From assembly GCA_036389275.1 (NCBI GenBank), contig DASVQE010000014.1, positions 18,066 to 82,065 of the forward strand: DNA of 64,000 nucleotides, in the 5' to 3' direction. The DNA comes from QHVT01 sp036389275 (lineage in GTDB: Bacteria > Acidobacteriota > Thermoanaerobaculia > Gp7-AA8). Under the pieces are notes generated by a model. It saw only the letters and a program-made list of their open reading frames with translations. It was not told the DNA's origin and ran no database searches. Positions within the stretch are counted from its first letter, which is position 1. The number at the start of each line of letters is the position of its first letter. A program made the position numbers and the translations under genes. Below, piece by piece: positions 23,983 through 33,234 of the stretch.

Positions 23983-25896
23983 CTACAAGGTCTGGCGGTA
24001 GCGCGCGACGAGCGTTTTGCCGTCGAAGCCGCGGATCTCCAGGACCGCTTTCGACGGTGCGTCAATGGTGAAGGTGGTGTCCGGCGGAGTGACGTTGATG
24101 GATTTGATTGGCCGTTCGTCCACATAGATGTCGAGACGGTCCATGCCCGTGGTCGTGGCGGTGACCTGCTTCGCGCCCGTGCCGTTCGGGATCTTCAGCT
24201 CGAGTGATCGCGGCGGTTTGCCGGCGAGCAGCGACGCGGCTTTGGCGATGAGGTCGACGTTGCCTTGGAGGAGGTCGTTGCGCGTGAGCGGATGGCGATC
24301 GTCCGAGAGCACGCCGAGATCTTCGACGGGCATGCCGGCCCGCTTGCCGACGCGCAGCGTGCGCCGCATCGAGACGCGCATGCCGGCGCCGTTCGGCAGC
24401 GGCTCGTAGACTGACGACTTCGGGATCGCGGAGCAGAGCAGCGCGTGCGTCCAGACGTTCGCGCCGCCCGCGCCGGTGGCGCTGTCGACGCCGAGCACGG
24501 GTCCGATCTCGTGATCCTGAAAACCGGCCGCGAAGATGTCGGTGGTGCTGTAGCACGACGCGTCGGTGATCAGCACGACCGGGCCAAAGTAGCGCTGCCC
24601 GATGTCGTTGCATGCCTCGGAGCTGGTGATCGGGAAGCCGGCCGAAAACGTCGCGCCGGTCTGCAGCGCCTGCTGCATCGACTCGACCCACGGCGTGAGA
24701 TCGGTGAACTTCGACGCGGCATTGTTGCTCTTGCAGATCTGCAGGTTGAGGGTCGTGTTGAGGAACTGCACCGGCTCGGGCGAGATCGTGCGCGGCGTGA
24801 GGAGCTGCAGGATCCGTTCGCCGTTGAAGATCACGCCGCCGCCGTTGCCGCGCACGTCGATGATCAGGCCGTTCTTCGGCAGTCCGGCCAGCAGGCGCTG
24901 GAACTCGCCGATGAATGCGTTGATGTCCGCGCTGAACGTGCGGATGCGCAGGTAGCCGAACTTGCCTGACGGCGTGTCGACCTTTTTCGCCTGAAACACC
25001 GAAGGCATCTCGCTCTCCAGCGGATCGGCCGCCTTCGCTGCAGGCCGCTTCGCCTTACGCCGCTTCGCGGTGGCCTTCTCGGCGAGCACGATGTGCGGCG
25101 CGAACAACACCTTGCGCGCCTGCTGCACGATGTGCTGCTCGAGATCGACGCCGAGGTACGCAGCCGCGGCGTCGTCGCTGAACTGGCCCGCCACCTGGCC
25201 GGCCGGCGCAACCATCCAGTCGAAGCGGAGATCCTTCTCGTCGCCGCTCGCGGTGCGATAGCGCACGATCACCCACTCCTCGTCGGGCGGCGGCGCGATG
25301 ATCAGCGCGCGCGTGGTGAGCGTCTGCACGCCGCGCGCGTGCTGCGCGTCGAGGTTGCTGCCGGCGTAGCGCCGCGCCTGCGCCGCCACGGCACGGTCGA
25401 TCGGCATGCCGTTCCAGTAGAGCACTTCCACACCGGTCTTGAACGTCGCGTGTTTGAAGTCGGCTGCGACGTGCGACACGATGTAGTGGCGCTCCTTTTT
25501 CTCGACGTAATCCTCGACCATGAACGGCAGGAACGCCGTCATCCTGTTGAACGGATCCGGCAAGAGGTAGTTCGTGTGGAGATCGTGCAGCGACGTGAAG
25601 ATCTCCGTCATCTCGCGGTGAAAATCAGTTTCCGGTTGCGCGGTCGCGGGCGAGCCCTGCTCCAGCCGCTGGACGATCAGCTTCAGGCGTTGCACCGGAT
25701 CGACGGCGTGCATGGCCCGCTTGAGCGGCAGGTGCGCGTAGTTCTGCTCGATCAGAATGAGCGCCTGCCGCGCGAGCACTAATCGATCTTTGAGCGTGAG
25801 CGTGCCGGCCGTACCGAGAAACTGCGGCAACGTCGTTGCCCCTGCGAGATCCGCTTTCATCGCGGACGTTTTCAGGTAATCGCCGGAATGCCGCAT
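23983..25896 (-). CDS. S41 family peptidase-like protein
   Basis: A 637-residue protein. The S41 (C-terminal-processing peptidase) fold is seen in the second half: GKFGYLRIRTFSAD, GLIIDVRGNGGG and VLITDASCYSTTDIFAAGFQDHEIGPVLG, where the serine before TTD is the likely nucleophile and the GxGG stretch follows. The N-terminal 270 residues are helical and unfamiliar. A lysine-rich linker (KATAKRRKAKRPAAK) precedes the peptidase half. There is no signal peptide, so it would act in the cytoplasm, which is unusual for the family. AGGAGA precedes the ATG. It stands alone and converges on rpoC. Confidence 0.75.
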   Translation of the reverse strand: MRHSGDYLKTSAMKADLAGATTLPQFLGTAGTLTLKDRLVLARQALILIEQNYAHLPLKRAMHAVDPVQRLKLIVQRLEQGSPATAQPETDFHREMTEIFTSLHDLHTNYLLPDPFNRMTAFLPFMVEDYVEKKERHYIVSHVAADFKHATFKTGVEVLYWNGMPIDRAVAAQARRYAGSNLDAQHARGVQTLTTRALIIAPPPDEEWVIVRYRTASGDEKDLRFDWMVAPAGQVAGQFSDDAAAAYLGVDLEQHIVQQARKVLFAPHIVLAEKATAKRRKAKRPAAKAADPLESEMPSVFQAKKVDTPSGKFGYLRIRTFSADINAFIGEFQRLLAGLPKNGLIIDVRGNGGGVIFNGERILQLLTPRTISPEPVQFLNTTLNLQICKSNNAASKFTDLTPWVESMQQALQTGATFSAGFPITSSEACNDIGQRYFGPVVLITDASCYSTTDIFAAGFQDHEIGPVLGVDSATGAGGANVWTHALLCSAIPKSSVYEPLPNGAGMRVSMRRTLRVGKRAGMPVEDLGVLSDDRHPLTRNDLLQGNVDLIAKAASLLAGKPPRSLELKIPNGTGAKQVTATTTGMDRLDIYVDERPIKSINVTPPDTTFTIDAPSKAVLEIRGFDGKTLVARYRQTL

Positions 25897-25964
25897 TTCA
25901 TGCTCTCCTGCTGATATGAGGAGAGCCGCGCATCCGCGCTTTCCCTACCGCGGTGAAAAAGATT

Positions 25965-26792
25965 TCATCGCCACACCACCCGCAACACCCGCCGCGCGAG
26001 CGCGGCCACGCGATCGCGCGCGGTGTGGCGCTCCGGGGCGTCGCTGCCGAAGCGGACGCGGTCGCCGATGGCGATGCGTTTGCCGAGCTCCGTCTGCGGG
26101 ACGCGGGTGAGGATGGCCAGGTGGTAGTAGTGGGGGAGGGTGGCGCGGTCGGTCCAGTCGGGCAGGTTCGTTTCGCGCCAGTGCGAGAGGCGTTTTGCGA
26201 AGTCGCGGATGACGGTGCCGGTGTTGGGATCGCGAGATGGGACGACGCAGCGGCCGCAGTGCTCGATGGCGTGCACGCGCACCTTGCCGCAGCGGACGAC
26301 GCCGGCGGTGGCGGTGCGGATGTAGCGGTCTTCTTCGAACGCGCTCGTGTCGTCGATGGTGAGGTTGGGACGAAAGCGCGCGCGCATCTCCTCCGGCGTG
26401 AGCGCGAACAGCTCCGCCGCGGCGGCGAGCGTGGCCGATGAAACGATGCTCGGGCCGGGGGTGCGCGTGTGATCGGGGAAGGCCCCGCGGCGGACGTGCA
26501 CGGCGAAGCCGAAATGCTCGCTCAGACAGGCATCGATGCGCGCGTCGCCGAGGGTGAACGTGTCGCCGCCGAGCGTGACCGTTTGCGCGGCGAGGTCATA
26601 CGTGGCGCGGATGGCGTGCACGCGCGGCGCGCGCTTGCCGTTGATCAGCCGTCCGGTCGCATCGAAGATCGCGTACTCGCGATCGCCGGCCAGGCCGCCG
26701 TGCGGCGCGATCTCCGCGCGCTCGACGCTCACGCCGTCGAGCGACTTGATCGGATAGATCGTGATCGAGCCGATGTGCGCCATCGCCTTCAT
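25965..26792 (-). CDS. MOSC domain protein with N-terminal beta barrel
   Basis: A 275-residue protein of the YcbX/MOSC type. The N-terminal barrel starts IGSITIYPIKSLDGVSVERAEI and contains GDREYAIFD. The C-terminal MOSC domain has the conserved cysteine in HCGRCVVPSRDPNTG. MOSC proteins handle molybdenum-cofactor sulfur chemistry, often reducing N-hydroxylated compounds with a partner. No ferredoxin domain is fused here. An ATG nine bases downstream is an alternative start. It is followed upstream by the permease gene on the same strand. Confidence 0.8.
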   Translation of the reverse strand: MKAMAHIGSITIYPIKSLDGVSVERAEIAPHGGLAGDREYAIFDATGRLINGKRAPRVHAIRATYDLAAQTVTLGGDTFTLGDARIDACLSEHFGFAVHVRRGAFPDHTRTPGPSIVSSATLAAAAELFALTPEEMRARFRPNLTIDDTSAFEEDRYIRTATAGVVRCGKVRVHAIEHCGRCVVPSRDPNTGTVIRDFAKRLSHWRETNLPDWTDRATLPHYYHLAILTRVPQTELGKRIAIGDRVRFGSDAPERHTARDRVAALARRVLRVVWR

Positions 26793-26835
26793 CGTACGCG
26801 CGCGTCGCGATGCGATCTTGGAGCGGCGGCGCGTT

Positions 26836-28353
26836 TTAGGACGATCGCGGCGCCGCCAGGAATCGCGATCGCGACCAGAGCAGCCAGCACGCGGCGAGCG
26901 CCAGCGCGAACGCCACCATCGTCCAGAGCACCAGCTCGTTCGGCGGGAGCATGAACACCACCGCGATGAACGCGCACCAGAGCACCGCCACCACGTTGAT
27001 GGCGCGGCCGAAGCGGCCGAGCGACCAGACCCGCGCCTGCTCCGGCAGCCGCCGCCGCAGGTGCAGCAGCACCGGAATCACGTACGCGAGATAGAGCGCG
27101 ATCGTGCTGATCGACGTCACCACGTAGAACGCCGCCGCGTAGAGACAGACCAGCACCGACAGGATGCTGGTGACGACGATCGCCGCGACCGGCGTGCGAT
27201 GGCGGCCGCTCACGCGCGCGATGAGACGCGAGGCCGGCATGCCGCCGTCGCGCGCGAACGCGTACCACATGCGCGCCATCGACGTGACCGAGGCCAGGCC
27301 GCACAGCCACATCGCGCCGCCGATGATCAGCGCGATGGCGTTCGTGAGCAGCGGCGAGAGATTCTTCGCGAGGATGTAGAGCACCGGATAGGGATCGGCC
27401 GCGGTCGCGGCGACGTCGCCGTCCGGGATGCACCAGGTCAGCGCCATCAACATCACGTAGCCCGCGACCGCCGACACGGCCACGGAGAGGAAGATGCCCC
27501 AGGCGGTGTTCTTGCGCGCCATGGTCGTCTCCTCGGCCACGTGCGCCGAGGCGTCGTAGCCGGTGTACGTCCACTGCGCCTGCAGCAACGCCAGCACGAA
27601 CAGCAGCGCCGGCGGCGCGGCGCGATAGAGGCTGGCCAACGACGGGAAGAGCGCGAAGAGCGGCGAGCGCATCGAGAATTCGCCGGCCGTCATCGCCGCC
27701 GATGCATCGTACGCATTCACCGCCGGCGCAAACGAAAATAGGAATGATAACGATTGATGGTTTCCGAAGATCGTCAGCGCGCCGGCGATCAGCACGACGC
27801 CGGCGATGTGCCACCAGACGCTGATGTCGGAGAGGCGCGCCGTGAGGCCGATGCCGTAGAGATTGATCAGCACCTGCGGAATCAGAATGGCGATCATCAC
27901 CGCCACCTGAAACGGCCACGTCGTCAGATACGCGCCTTGCAATCCGAACAGCCGCGTGGCCGCGCCGATCAGGTAGATGGCCGCCGCGATGTTGATGCCG
28001 CCGGTGATCGTCACCTGCCCGATCATGTTCAGCCACGCCGTGGTCCACGCCCAGCCGCGGCCGCCGAGACGCAGCGCCCAAAAGTACAAGCCGCCCGCGG
28101 TCGGATACGCCGAGGCGATCTCCGCCATCGACGCCGCCACGGCCAGCGTGAAGACGCTCACCAGCGGCCAGCCGACCGAGCTCACCACCGGCCCGGCGAA
28201 TTTCAGGCCGTAGCCGTACAGCAGCACGGCGCCGGTGAGAATGGAGATGATCGAAAACGAGATGGCGAAGTTCGAGAAGCCGCCCATCTCGCGGAAGAGC
28301 TGCTGCGCGTAGCCGAGGCTCGCCAGATATTGCTCGTCGTCGCTGTCGTGCAT
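26836..28353 (-). CDS. APC family amino acid permease
   Basis: A 505-residue membrane protein with about twelve hydrophobic segments. Typical APC-superfamily features are GFSNFAISFSIISILTGAVLLYGYGLKFAGP in the first helix, the helix 3 region AYPTAGGLYFWALRLGG, and the DASAHVAEET segment near the middle, which matches the GABA/choline/UGA4-like subgroup. The substrate is an amino acid or amine, not predictable further. The start is ATG 28353. A TACCCT box lies nine bases upstream and overlaps the promoter of the divergent gene. Confidence 0.88.
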   Translation of the reverse strand: MHDSDDEQYLASLGYAQQLFREMGGFSNFAISFSIISILTGAVLLYGYGLKFAGPVVSSVGWPLVSVFTLAVAASMAEIASAYPTAGGLYFWALRLGGRGWAWTTAWLNMIGQVTITGGINIAAAIYLIGAATRLFGLQGAYLTTWPFQVAVMIAILIPQVLINLYGIGLTARLSDISVWWHIAGVVLIAGALTIFGNHQSLSFLFSFAPAVNAYDASAAMTAGEFSMRSPLFALFPSLASLYRAAPPALLFVLALLQAQWTYTGYDASAHVAEETTMARKNTAWGIFLSVAVSAVAGYVMLMALTWCIPDGDVAATAADPYPVLYILAKNLSPLLTNAIALIIGGAMWLCGLASVTSMARMWYAFARDGGMPASRLIARVSGRHRTPVAAIVVTSILSVLVCLYAAAFYVVTSISTIALYLAYVIPVLLHLRRRLPEQARVWSLGRFGRAINVVAVLWCAFIAVVFMLPPNELVLWTMVAFALALAACWLLWSRSRFLAAPRSS

Positions 28354-28362
28354 GCAGTGCAC

Positions 28363-28372
28363 AGGGTAATCT
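28363..28372. promoter_or_regulatory. Overlapping divergent -10 boxes
   Basis: AGGGTAATCT contains TAATCT on the plus strand, six bases before the ATG at 28379. On the minus strand it contains TACCCT, nine bases before the ATG at 28353. Neither gene has a Shine-Dalgarno sequence, so both transcripts may be leaderless and the two promoters would compete. Confidence 0.45.
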
Positions 28373-28378
28373 GGCTGC

Positions 28379-28984
28379 ATGTACATGCGTCCCTCGACCG
28401 TCGCGCGCGACGCCGCGCACGTGCGCGAGATCCTCGAGCGATACTCCTTCGGCGTGATGGTCGGCGGCAGCGGCGACGGCCTGTTCGCCACGCATCTGCC
28501 GTTCCTCTACGACGCGGATCGCGGCGAGCACGGCACGCTGGTCGCGCATCTCGCGCGCGCGAACGCGCACGTGCAGCAGCTCGAGCGCGGCGAGCCGCAG
28601 CTCGTGATCTTCAGCGGCCCGCACGGCTACGTCTCGCCGTCATGGTACGTGCGGCGCGACACGGCGCCGACGTGGAACTACATCGCCGTCCACTGCTACG
28701 GCGTGCCGGTCATCACGCCCGAGCCGCTGCGCGCCATCCAGCGTCTCGTCGACGTGGCCGAAGCGAACCGGCCGAATCCCTGGCGCGTCGCCGAGCTGAG
28801 CGAAGCCGAGCGGCAGCGGCTGCTCGCGCGCGTCGTGGCCTTCGAGATTCCGCTCACGCGCATCGAGGCGAAGTTCAAATTGAGCCAGGGAGAGCTGCCG
28901 GAGAACACCGCCGCGGCCATCGAGGTGCTCGACCGCGAAGGCGATCCCGAGCTCGTGCGCTGGATGCGCGAGTACGCGAGATAA
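28379..28984 (+). CDS. PaiB-like FMN-binding protein
   Basis: A 201-residue protein of the PaiB family, a split-barrel flavin-binding fold once described as a negative transcriptional regulator. It shows the family segments ATHLPFLYD, FSGPHGYVSPSWYV, TWNYIAVHCYG, and IEAKFKLSQGELPE near the C-terminus. The biochemical role of the family is poorly defined. The start is ATG, without a Shine-Dalgarno. It is followed nine bases later by a HAD phosphatase. Confidence 0.9.
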   Translation: MYMRPSTVARDAAHVREILERYSFGVMVGGSGDGLFATHLPFLYDADRGEHGTLVAHLARANAHVQQLERGEPQLVIFSGPHGYVSPSWYVRRDTAPTWNYIAVHCYGVPVITPEPLRAIQRLVDVAEANRPNPWRVAELSEAERQRLLARVVAFEIPLTRIEAKFKLSQGELPENTAAAIEVLDREGDPELVRWMREYAR

Positions 28985-28993
28985 TCCGCGGCG

Positions 28994-29635
28994 ATGCCCA
29001 CCACCTTGCGCGCGGTGCTGTTCGACTGGGACGGCACGCTCGTCGACACGTCCGAGGCGAGCTTCCGCTGCTACACGCGCATGTTCGAGGCGTACGGGAT
29101 TCCGTTCGACCGCGAGACGTACGCGCGCACGTACTCGCCGAACTGGTATCGCACCTTCCGCGAGCTCGGGCTGGCCGAGGAGCACTGGCCGGAGGCGGAC
29201 GCGCGCTGGCTCGAGCACTTCGCCTGCGAGACCGTGGAGCTGATCGACGGCGCGCGCGAGCTGCTCGAGTCGGTGACGGCGCGGCGGCTCGCGTCGGGCA
29301 TCGTCACCAGCGGCAGCCGGGAGCGCGTCGAGCGCGAGCTGGTCGCGTTCGGGCTGGCGCAGCATGTACACGAATGTGTGTACGGCGCCGATCTGCGCGA
29401 GAAGAAGCCGCATCCCGAGGGGTTGCTCCTCTGCCTCGAACGCCTCGGCGTCGCGCCGGAGGCCGCGGTGTACGTCGGCGACAGTGCCGAGGACATCGAG
29501 ATGGCGCGCGCGGCCGGCGTCTACGCCATCGGCGTGCCGGGGCCGTATCCGAATCGCGAGTCGCTCGCCGGCGCGAAGCCTGACGCGCTCGCGCGATCGC
29601 TGCGCGAGGTGCTGGAGCTGATCGATGGCCGGTGA
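28994..29635 (+). CDS. HAD family hydrolase, phosphoglycolate-phosphatase-like
   Basis: A 213-residue HAD superfamily phosphatase. Motif I is LFDWDGTLVDT with nucleophile Asp at residue 10 and acid/base Asp at 12. Motif II is GIVTSGS near 98, the motif III lysine is in EKKPHPEG, and motif IV is YVGDSAEDIEMA. The helical cap between motifs I and II is of the C1 type. The substrate is unknown. A GATAAT sequence lies eight bases upstream, made partly from the previous stop codon. Confidence 0.88.
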   Translation: MPTTLRAVLFDWDGTLVDTSEASFRCYTRMFEAYGIPFDRETYARTYSPNWYRTFRELGLAEEHWPEADARWLEHFACETVELIDGARELLESVTARRLASGIVTSGSRERVERELVAFGLAQHVHECVYGADLREKKPHPEGLLLCLERLGVAPEAAVYVGDSAEDIEMARAAGVYAIGVPGPYPNRESLAGAKPDALARSLREVLELIDGR

Positions 29636-30062
29636 GGTCGTAGCGATCTGGCTCAAGCGCGCGCGGCGCGGGCCGATGGATCCGGTCGAGGAGACGCTGG
29701 CCGTCGCCGGACGCGGCCTGGCGCGCAACGCCAATCAGGGCGGCAAGCGGCAGGTCACGATCATCGACGAGGCGGCGTGGTCGGAGGCGCAGGCGGAGCT
29801 CGGACTCTTCGTCGATCCATCGAAGCGCCGCGCGAACGTGATGCTGCGCGGCATCACCTTCGGCAAGGAATCGATCGGAAAGCGGCTGCGCATCGGCGAG
29901 GCGGTGGTGCGCATCTACGGCGAGACGCGCCCGTGCGAGCAGATGGAAGCGGCGCAGCGCGGGCTGCGCGCGGCGCTCTCGCCGCGGTGGCGCGCCGGCG
30001 CGTACGGCGAGATCGTCGAAGGCGGCGCGATCCGCGTCGGCGACGTTGCGGTCTGGGAATGA
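29625..30062 (+). CDS. MOSC domain protein
   Basis: A 145-residue stand-alone MOSC domain. It starts GEVVAIWLKRARRGPMD, has NQGGKRQVTIID and RRANVMLRGITF, and the conserved cysteine is in YGETRPCEQME near residue 108. It is shorter than the MOSC protein at 26 kb and lacks the N-terminal barrel, so it is closer to the YiiM-like or short MOSC type. It overlaps the HAD gene by 11 bases and the acylase gene by four bases. Confidence 0.85.
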   Translation: MAGEVVAIWLKRARRGPMDPVEETLAVAGRGLARNANQGGKRQVTIIDEAAWSEAQAELGLFVDPSKRRANVMLRGITFGKESIGKRLRIGEAVVRIYGETRPCEQMEAAQRGLRAALSPRWRAGAYGEIVEGGAIRVGDVAVWE

Positions 30063-32269
30063 TCAAGCGGCTTGCGCTCCTCCTGATCGCCGTCCTTGCG
30101 GCAGTCGGTATCGGCGGATGGGTGTACGTGCGCAGGTCCATCGCTCCCGACCGCGGCACGATCCGCACGCAGGTGCGCGCGCCGGTCGAGATCACGTACG
30201 ACGCGAAAGGCGTTCCGCAGATCTGGGCGGAGACGGAAGGCGACGCCTACTTTGCGATGGGTTGGCTGCACGCGTCCGACCGCCTCTTCCAGATGGAGCT
30301 GGTGCGGCGGCTGGCGAACGGCGAGCTCTCCGAGGTCTTCGGCGCGGCCGCGTTCGACACCGACCTCGCCCAGCGCCGCCTCGGATTTGCGCGGCGTGCA
30401 AAACGCGACGCGGGCGCGCTGCGCAAGGAAGCGCTCGCGCCGATGCTGCGCTACGTCGACGGCGTCAACGCCTACATCGAGCAGCGCACGCTCGCGCCCG
30501 AATTCGCCATTCTCCGGCTGCGCCCGCGCCGCTGGACCGTCGAGGACTGTCTCGCCATCAGCGGCTATCAGACCTACTTCTCGCACGAGCTGATGGACCA
30601 GGACCGCAAGTATCAGGCGCTCGTGGCGAAGCTCGGCGCGCCGGCGGCGCTGCTCACGCACGCCGGCCATCCGTGGTCGCCGCCGACGGTGCCGGATGCA
30701 TTCGCGAACGACATCCTCGGCGCGACGAAGCTGCGCGCGACGGCGGCGTCGAACTCGTGGGTCGTGGCACCGTCGCGCTCCGCGAGCGGCCGCGCACTGC
30801 ACGCCTCCGATCCGCACCTCGGCATCGATCAGGCGCCGGGGCTCTGGTATCTCGCCGGCATCCACGCGCCGGGACTCGACGTGGTCGGCGTGACGTATGC
30901 CGGCGGCCCGTTCGTGGTGATGGGGCACAACCGCGAAATCGCCTTCTCCTTCACCGTCGCCTCGGTCGATCTCAACGACTACTTCGACGACCGCGCGCGC
31001 ACGACGCTGCGCGAAGAGATCCGGGTGAAAGGGGAGTCGCGGCCGCGCGTGGTCGAGATCCGTTTCGGCGCGCGCGGCGTGATGCTCGACGAGACGACGT
31101 CGCTGCACTGGGCCGGCTTCGATTTCTCGACCGCCGACATCGGCTGGGCCGCGTACCGCCTGCAGCGCGCCAGCACGTTCGAGGAGTTCCGCCGCGCCGT
31201 CACCAGCTTCGGCGCGCTCGACGCGAACTGGATCTACTCCGATCGCGACGGCAACATCGGCTATCAGCTCGGCGCGCCGATTCCGATCCGCGACTACGAC
31301 AGTTACGCGCGGCAGCGCGCCGAAGATCCGCGTGCGGTGTGGCGCGGCTATCGCGCGCTGGACGAGACGCCGCACGCGCTCAATCCGGCGGAAGGTTTCG
31401 TGGCGAGCTCGAACAATCAGATCGTCGGGCCGCGCTGGCCGTACGCGATCCCCGGCTTCTACGATCCGTACCGCATCGTCCGCGCGCGCGAGCTGCTGGC
31501 GCAGAAGCACTCGCGCGACGACATGCACGCGATGCAGCTCGATCTCGTCTCCGGCATCGCCACGCGCTGGGCGCCGCTCGCCGCCGAGGGCGCGCGCGTG
31601 GCCGGGCTGGCCGGCGCGGAGCGCGTGCTGCGGACGTGGGACCGCCGCATGAACGCGGAGAGCCGCGAGGCGGCGCTGTTCGAGGTGTGGTGGCGCGAGC
31701 TCGCGCGCGAGACGTTCGAGGACGAGCTGGGCGCGCAGTGGAACGACGGGCGGGTGCTGCTCGACGAGGCGCTGACGACGAATGCGAACGTCGTCGACGA
31801 TGTGCGCACACCGTCGCGCGAGACGACGTCGGAGCTGTCGGCGCGGGCGATGCGCGCGGCGGTGAAGATCGCCAGCAACCGCACCTGGGGCGAGATGAGC
31901 ACGCTGCTGGTGCGGCATCCGCTGTCGCAGGTGAAGCTGTTCCGCTGGATGAACCGCGGTCCGTTGCCCGCGCCGGGCGACGCCGGCACGCTCAACGCGA
32001 GCTTCACCAGCTTCGACGATGCGGCGGGAAAGTTCCGTTCGCGCGTCGGCCCGAGCATGCGCTTCGTGCTCGACTGGTCGAACGTCGACGGCTTCACGCT
32101 CACCGGCGCGCTCGGCCAGTCCGGCAACCCGTTCTCACCGCACTACGATGATTTCCTGGAAGACATGCGCAACGGCAAGGAGTGGATCGTGCCGTTCTCG
32201 CGCGCGGCAGTGTTCGCACGCAAGGCAAGCGTGCTGCGGCTGGAGCCGGGCGTGGGCGACGGAGGCTAG
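30059..32269 (+). CDS. Penicillin acylase family protein (Ntn hydrolase)
   Basis: A 736-residue precursor. An N-terminal hydrophobic segment (LALLLIAVLAAVGIGG) would export or anchor it. The alpha chain has VPQIWAETEGDAYFAMGWLHASDRLFQMEL. The processing site is before Ser231 in AASNSWVVAP, which becomes the N-terminal nucleophile of the beta chain. The asparagine of the oxyanion site is seen in LNASFTSFDD near the end. The family cleaves amide bonds of beta-lactams, acyl-homoserine lactones or similar, so the natural substrate is not predictable. It overlaps the MOSC gene at ATGA. Confidence 0.88.
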   Translation: MIKRLALLLIAVLAAVGIGGWVYVRRSIAPDRGTIRTQVRAPVEITYDAKGVPQIWAETEGDAYFAMGWLHASDRLFQMELVRRLANGELSEVFGAAAFDTDLAQRRLGFARRAKRDAGALRKEALAPMLRYVDGVNAYIEQRTLAPEFAILRLRPRRWTVEDCLAISGYQTYFSHELMDQDRKYQALVAKLGAPAALLTHAGHPWSPPTVPDAFANDILGATKLRATAASNSWVVAPSRSASGRALHASDPHLGIDQAPGLWYLAGIHAPGLDVVGVTYAGGPFVVMGHNREIAFSFTVASVDLNDYFDDRARTTLREEIRVKGESRPRVVEIRFGARGVMLDETTSLHWAGFDFSTADIGWAAYRLQRASTFEEFRRAVTSFGALDANWIYSDRDGNIGYQLGAPIPIRDYDSYARQRAEDPRAVWRGYRALDETPHALNPAEGFVASSNNQIVGPRWPYAIPGFYDPYRIVRARELLAQKHSRDDMHAMQLDLVSGIATRWAPLAAEGARVAGLAGAERVLRTWDRRMNAESREAALFEVWWRELARETFEDELGAQWNDGRVLLDEALTTNANVVDDVRTPSRETTSELSARAMRAAVKIASNRTWGEMSTLLVRHPLSQVKLFRWMNRGPLPAPGDAGTLNASFTSFDDAAGKFRSRVGPSMRFVLDWSNVDGFTLTGALGQSGNPFSPHYDDFLEDMRNGKEWIVPFSRAAVFARKASVLRLEPGVGDGG

Positions 32270-33048
32270 GCCCGAATGCGCCGGTAGCGCGCGTTCACCA
32301 GCGCGTAGACGCCGTACGCGGCGAGGCCGAAGCCGATCAGGACGAGCAGCCAGCCGTGCAGCGGCTCGGCGATCTGGTGCATCGCGCCCGACGTCCCTTG
32401 TGCATCGGTCGGATTGCGATGCAGGGCGGCGATCAGGAACGAGCCGCCGATGACGAGGAAGACCACGCCGCGCGCGCCGATGCCGAAGCGCGACACGGCG
32501 ATGACCTTGCGGCGCGGCGCGGCGTCGATCTCGCCGAGCGCGAGCTGCTTGCTCAGCTTCGACGTCGCCGCCGCGTACACCTGATACGCGCCGTAGATCA
32601 CCACGCCCAATCCCGCCGCGGCGACCAGCCAGCGGCCGAACGGCATCTCCAGCAGCCGCGCCGTCCAGTGGCGCGTTTGCTGATCGTTGCCGCCGCCGCC
32701 GGTGCCGCGCCGCAGCAGCATGTGCACGACCTCCGTGGCGAGATACGCGTAGATCACGCCGCGCGCGACGCTGGCGAAGCGCAGCGCGAGCCCTTTCGCG
32801 TCGCTGCCGCGGTGCTCCGAATCGGAGAACGCGCTGGCGAACCGCCACACCGCGTAGCCGGCCAGACCGATGGCGATGATCACCAGCGCCACGGCGCCGA
32901 ACGGCTTGTCGAGCAGGAACGCGAACGCGCTCTTCTGCCCGCCCGTCGAGCCGCCGTGTCCGCGCGCCGCCGCCGCGGCGAGCAGTCCGACGATGATGTA
33001 GACCGCGCCGATGCAGAGATAGCCGAGCCTTGCTACCCGTTCGATCAT
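32266..33048 (-). CDS. DUF1206 membrane protein
   Basis: A 260-residue protein with about six membrane helices in three repeated pairs. The repeats are recognisable from ARLGYLCIGAVYIIVG, ASVARGVIYAYLATEV and SRFGIGARGVVFLVIGG, each beginning with an R/G-rich turn, and from the paired GYAVWRFASAF, GAYQVYAAAT and GVYALVNARYRR endings. This is the DUF1206 pattern, of unknown function. Its stop codon overlaps that of the convergent acylase gene in the palindrome CTAG. Confidence 0.82.
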   Translation of the reverse strand: MIERVARLGYLCIGAVYIIVGLLAAAAARGHGGSTGGQKSAFAFLLDKPFGAVALVIIAIGLAGYAVWRFASAFSDSEHRGSDAKGLALRFASVARGVIYAYLATEVVHMLLRRGTGGGGNDQQTRHWTARLLEMPFGRWLVAAAGLGVVIYGAYQVYAAATSKLSKQLALGEIDAAPRRKVIAVSRFGIGARGVVFLVIGGSFLIAALHRNPTDAQGTSGAMHQIAEPLHGWLLVLIGFGLAAYGVYALVNARYRRIRA

Positions 33049-33153
33049 GTGCGCGTGAGCGATTGAACGAAGCGTGCCATGTGATTTCGCACAGGCGATT
33101 GTGCAGAGTGGCGAAAAACATCGAATTCCGGCCGAAAATCGCAAAAAAATCGG

Positions 33154-33182
33154 TTGCGTCGCGCGCGGTTCGTGGCTACATT
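33154..33182 (+). promoter_or_regulatory. Probable promoter of the HU gene
   Basis: TTGCGT at 33154-33159 and TACATT at 33177-33182 are exactly 17 bases apart, 53 bases before the HU start. Upstream is an A-rich stretch, AAAATCGCAAAAAAATC, that could act as an UP element. Confidence 0.6.
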
Positions 33183-33234
33183 GCGTCGGCTCGTCCGCAC
33201 GGACGAAAACGCCGAAAGGAGACGATCCCCACCA

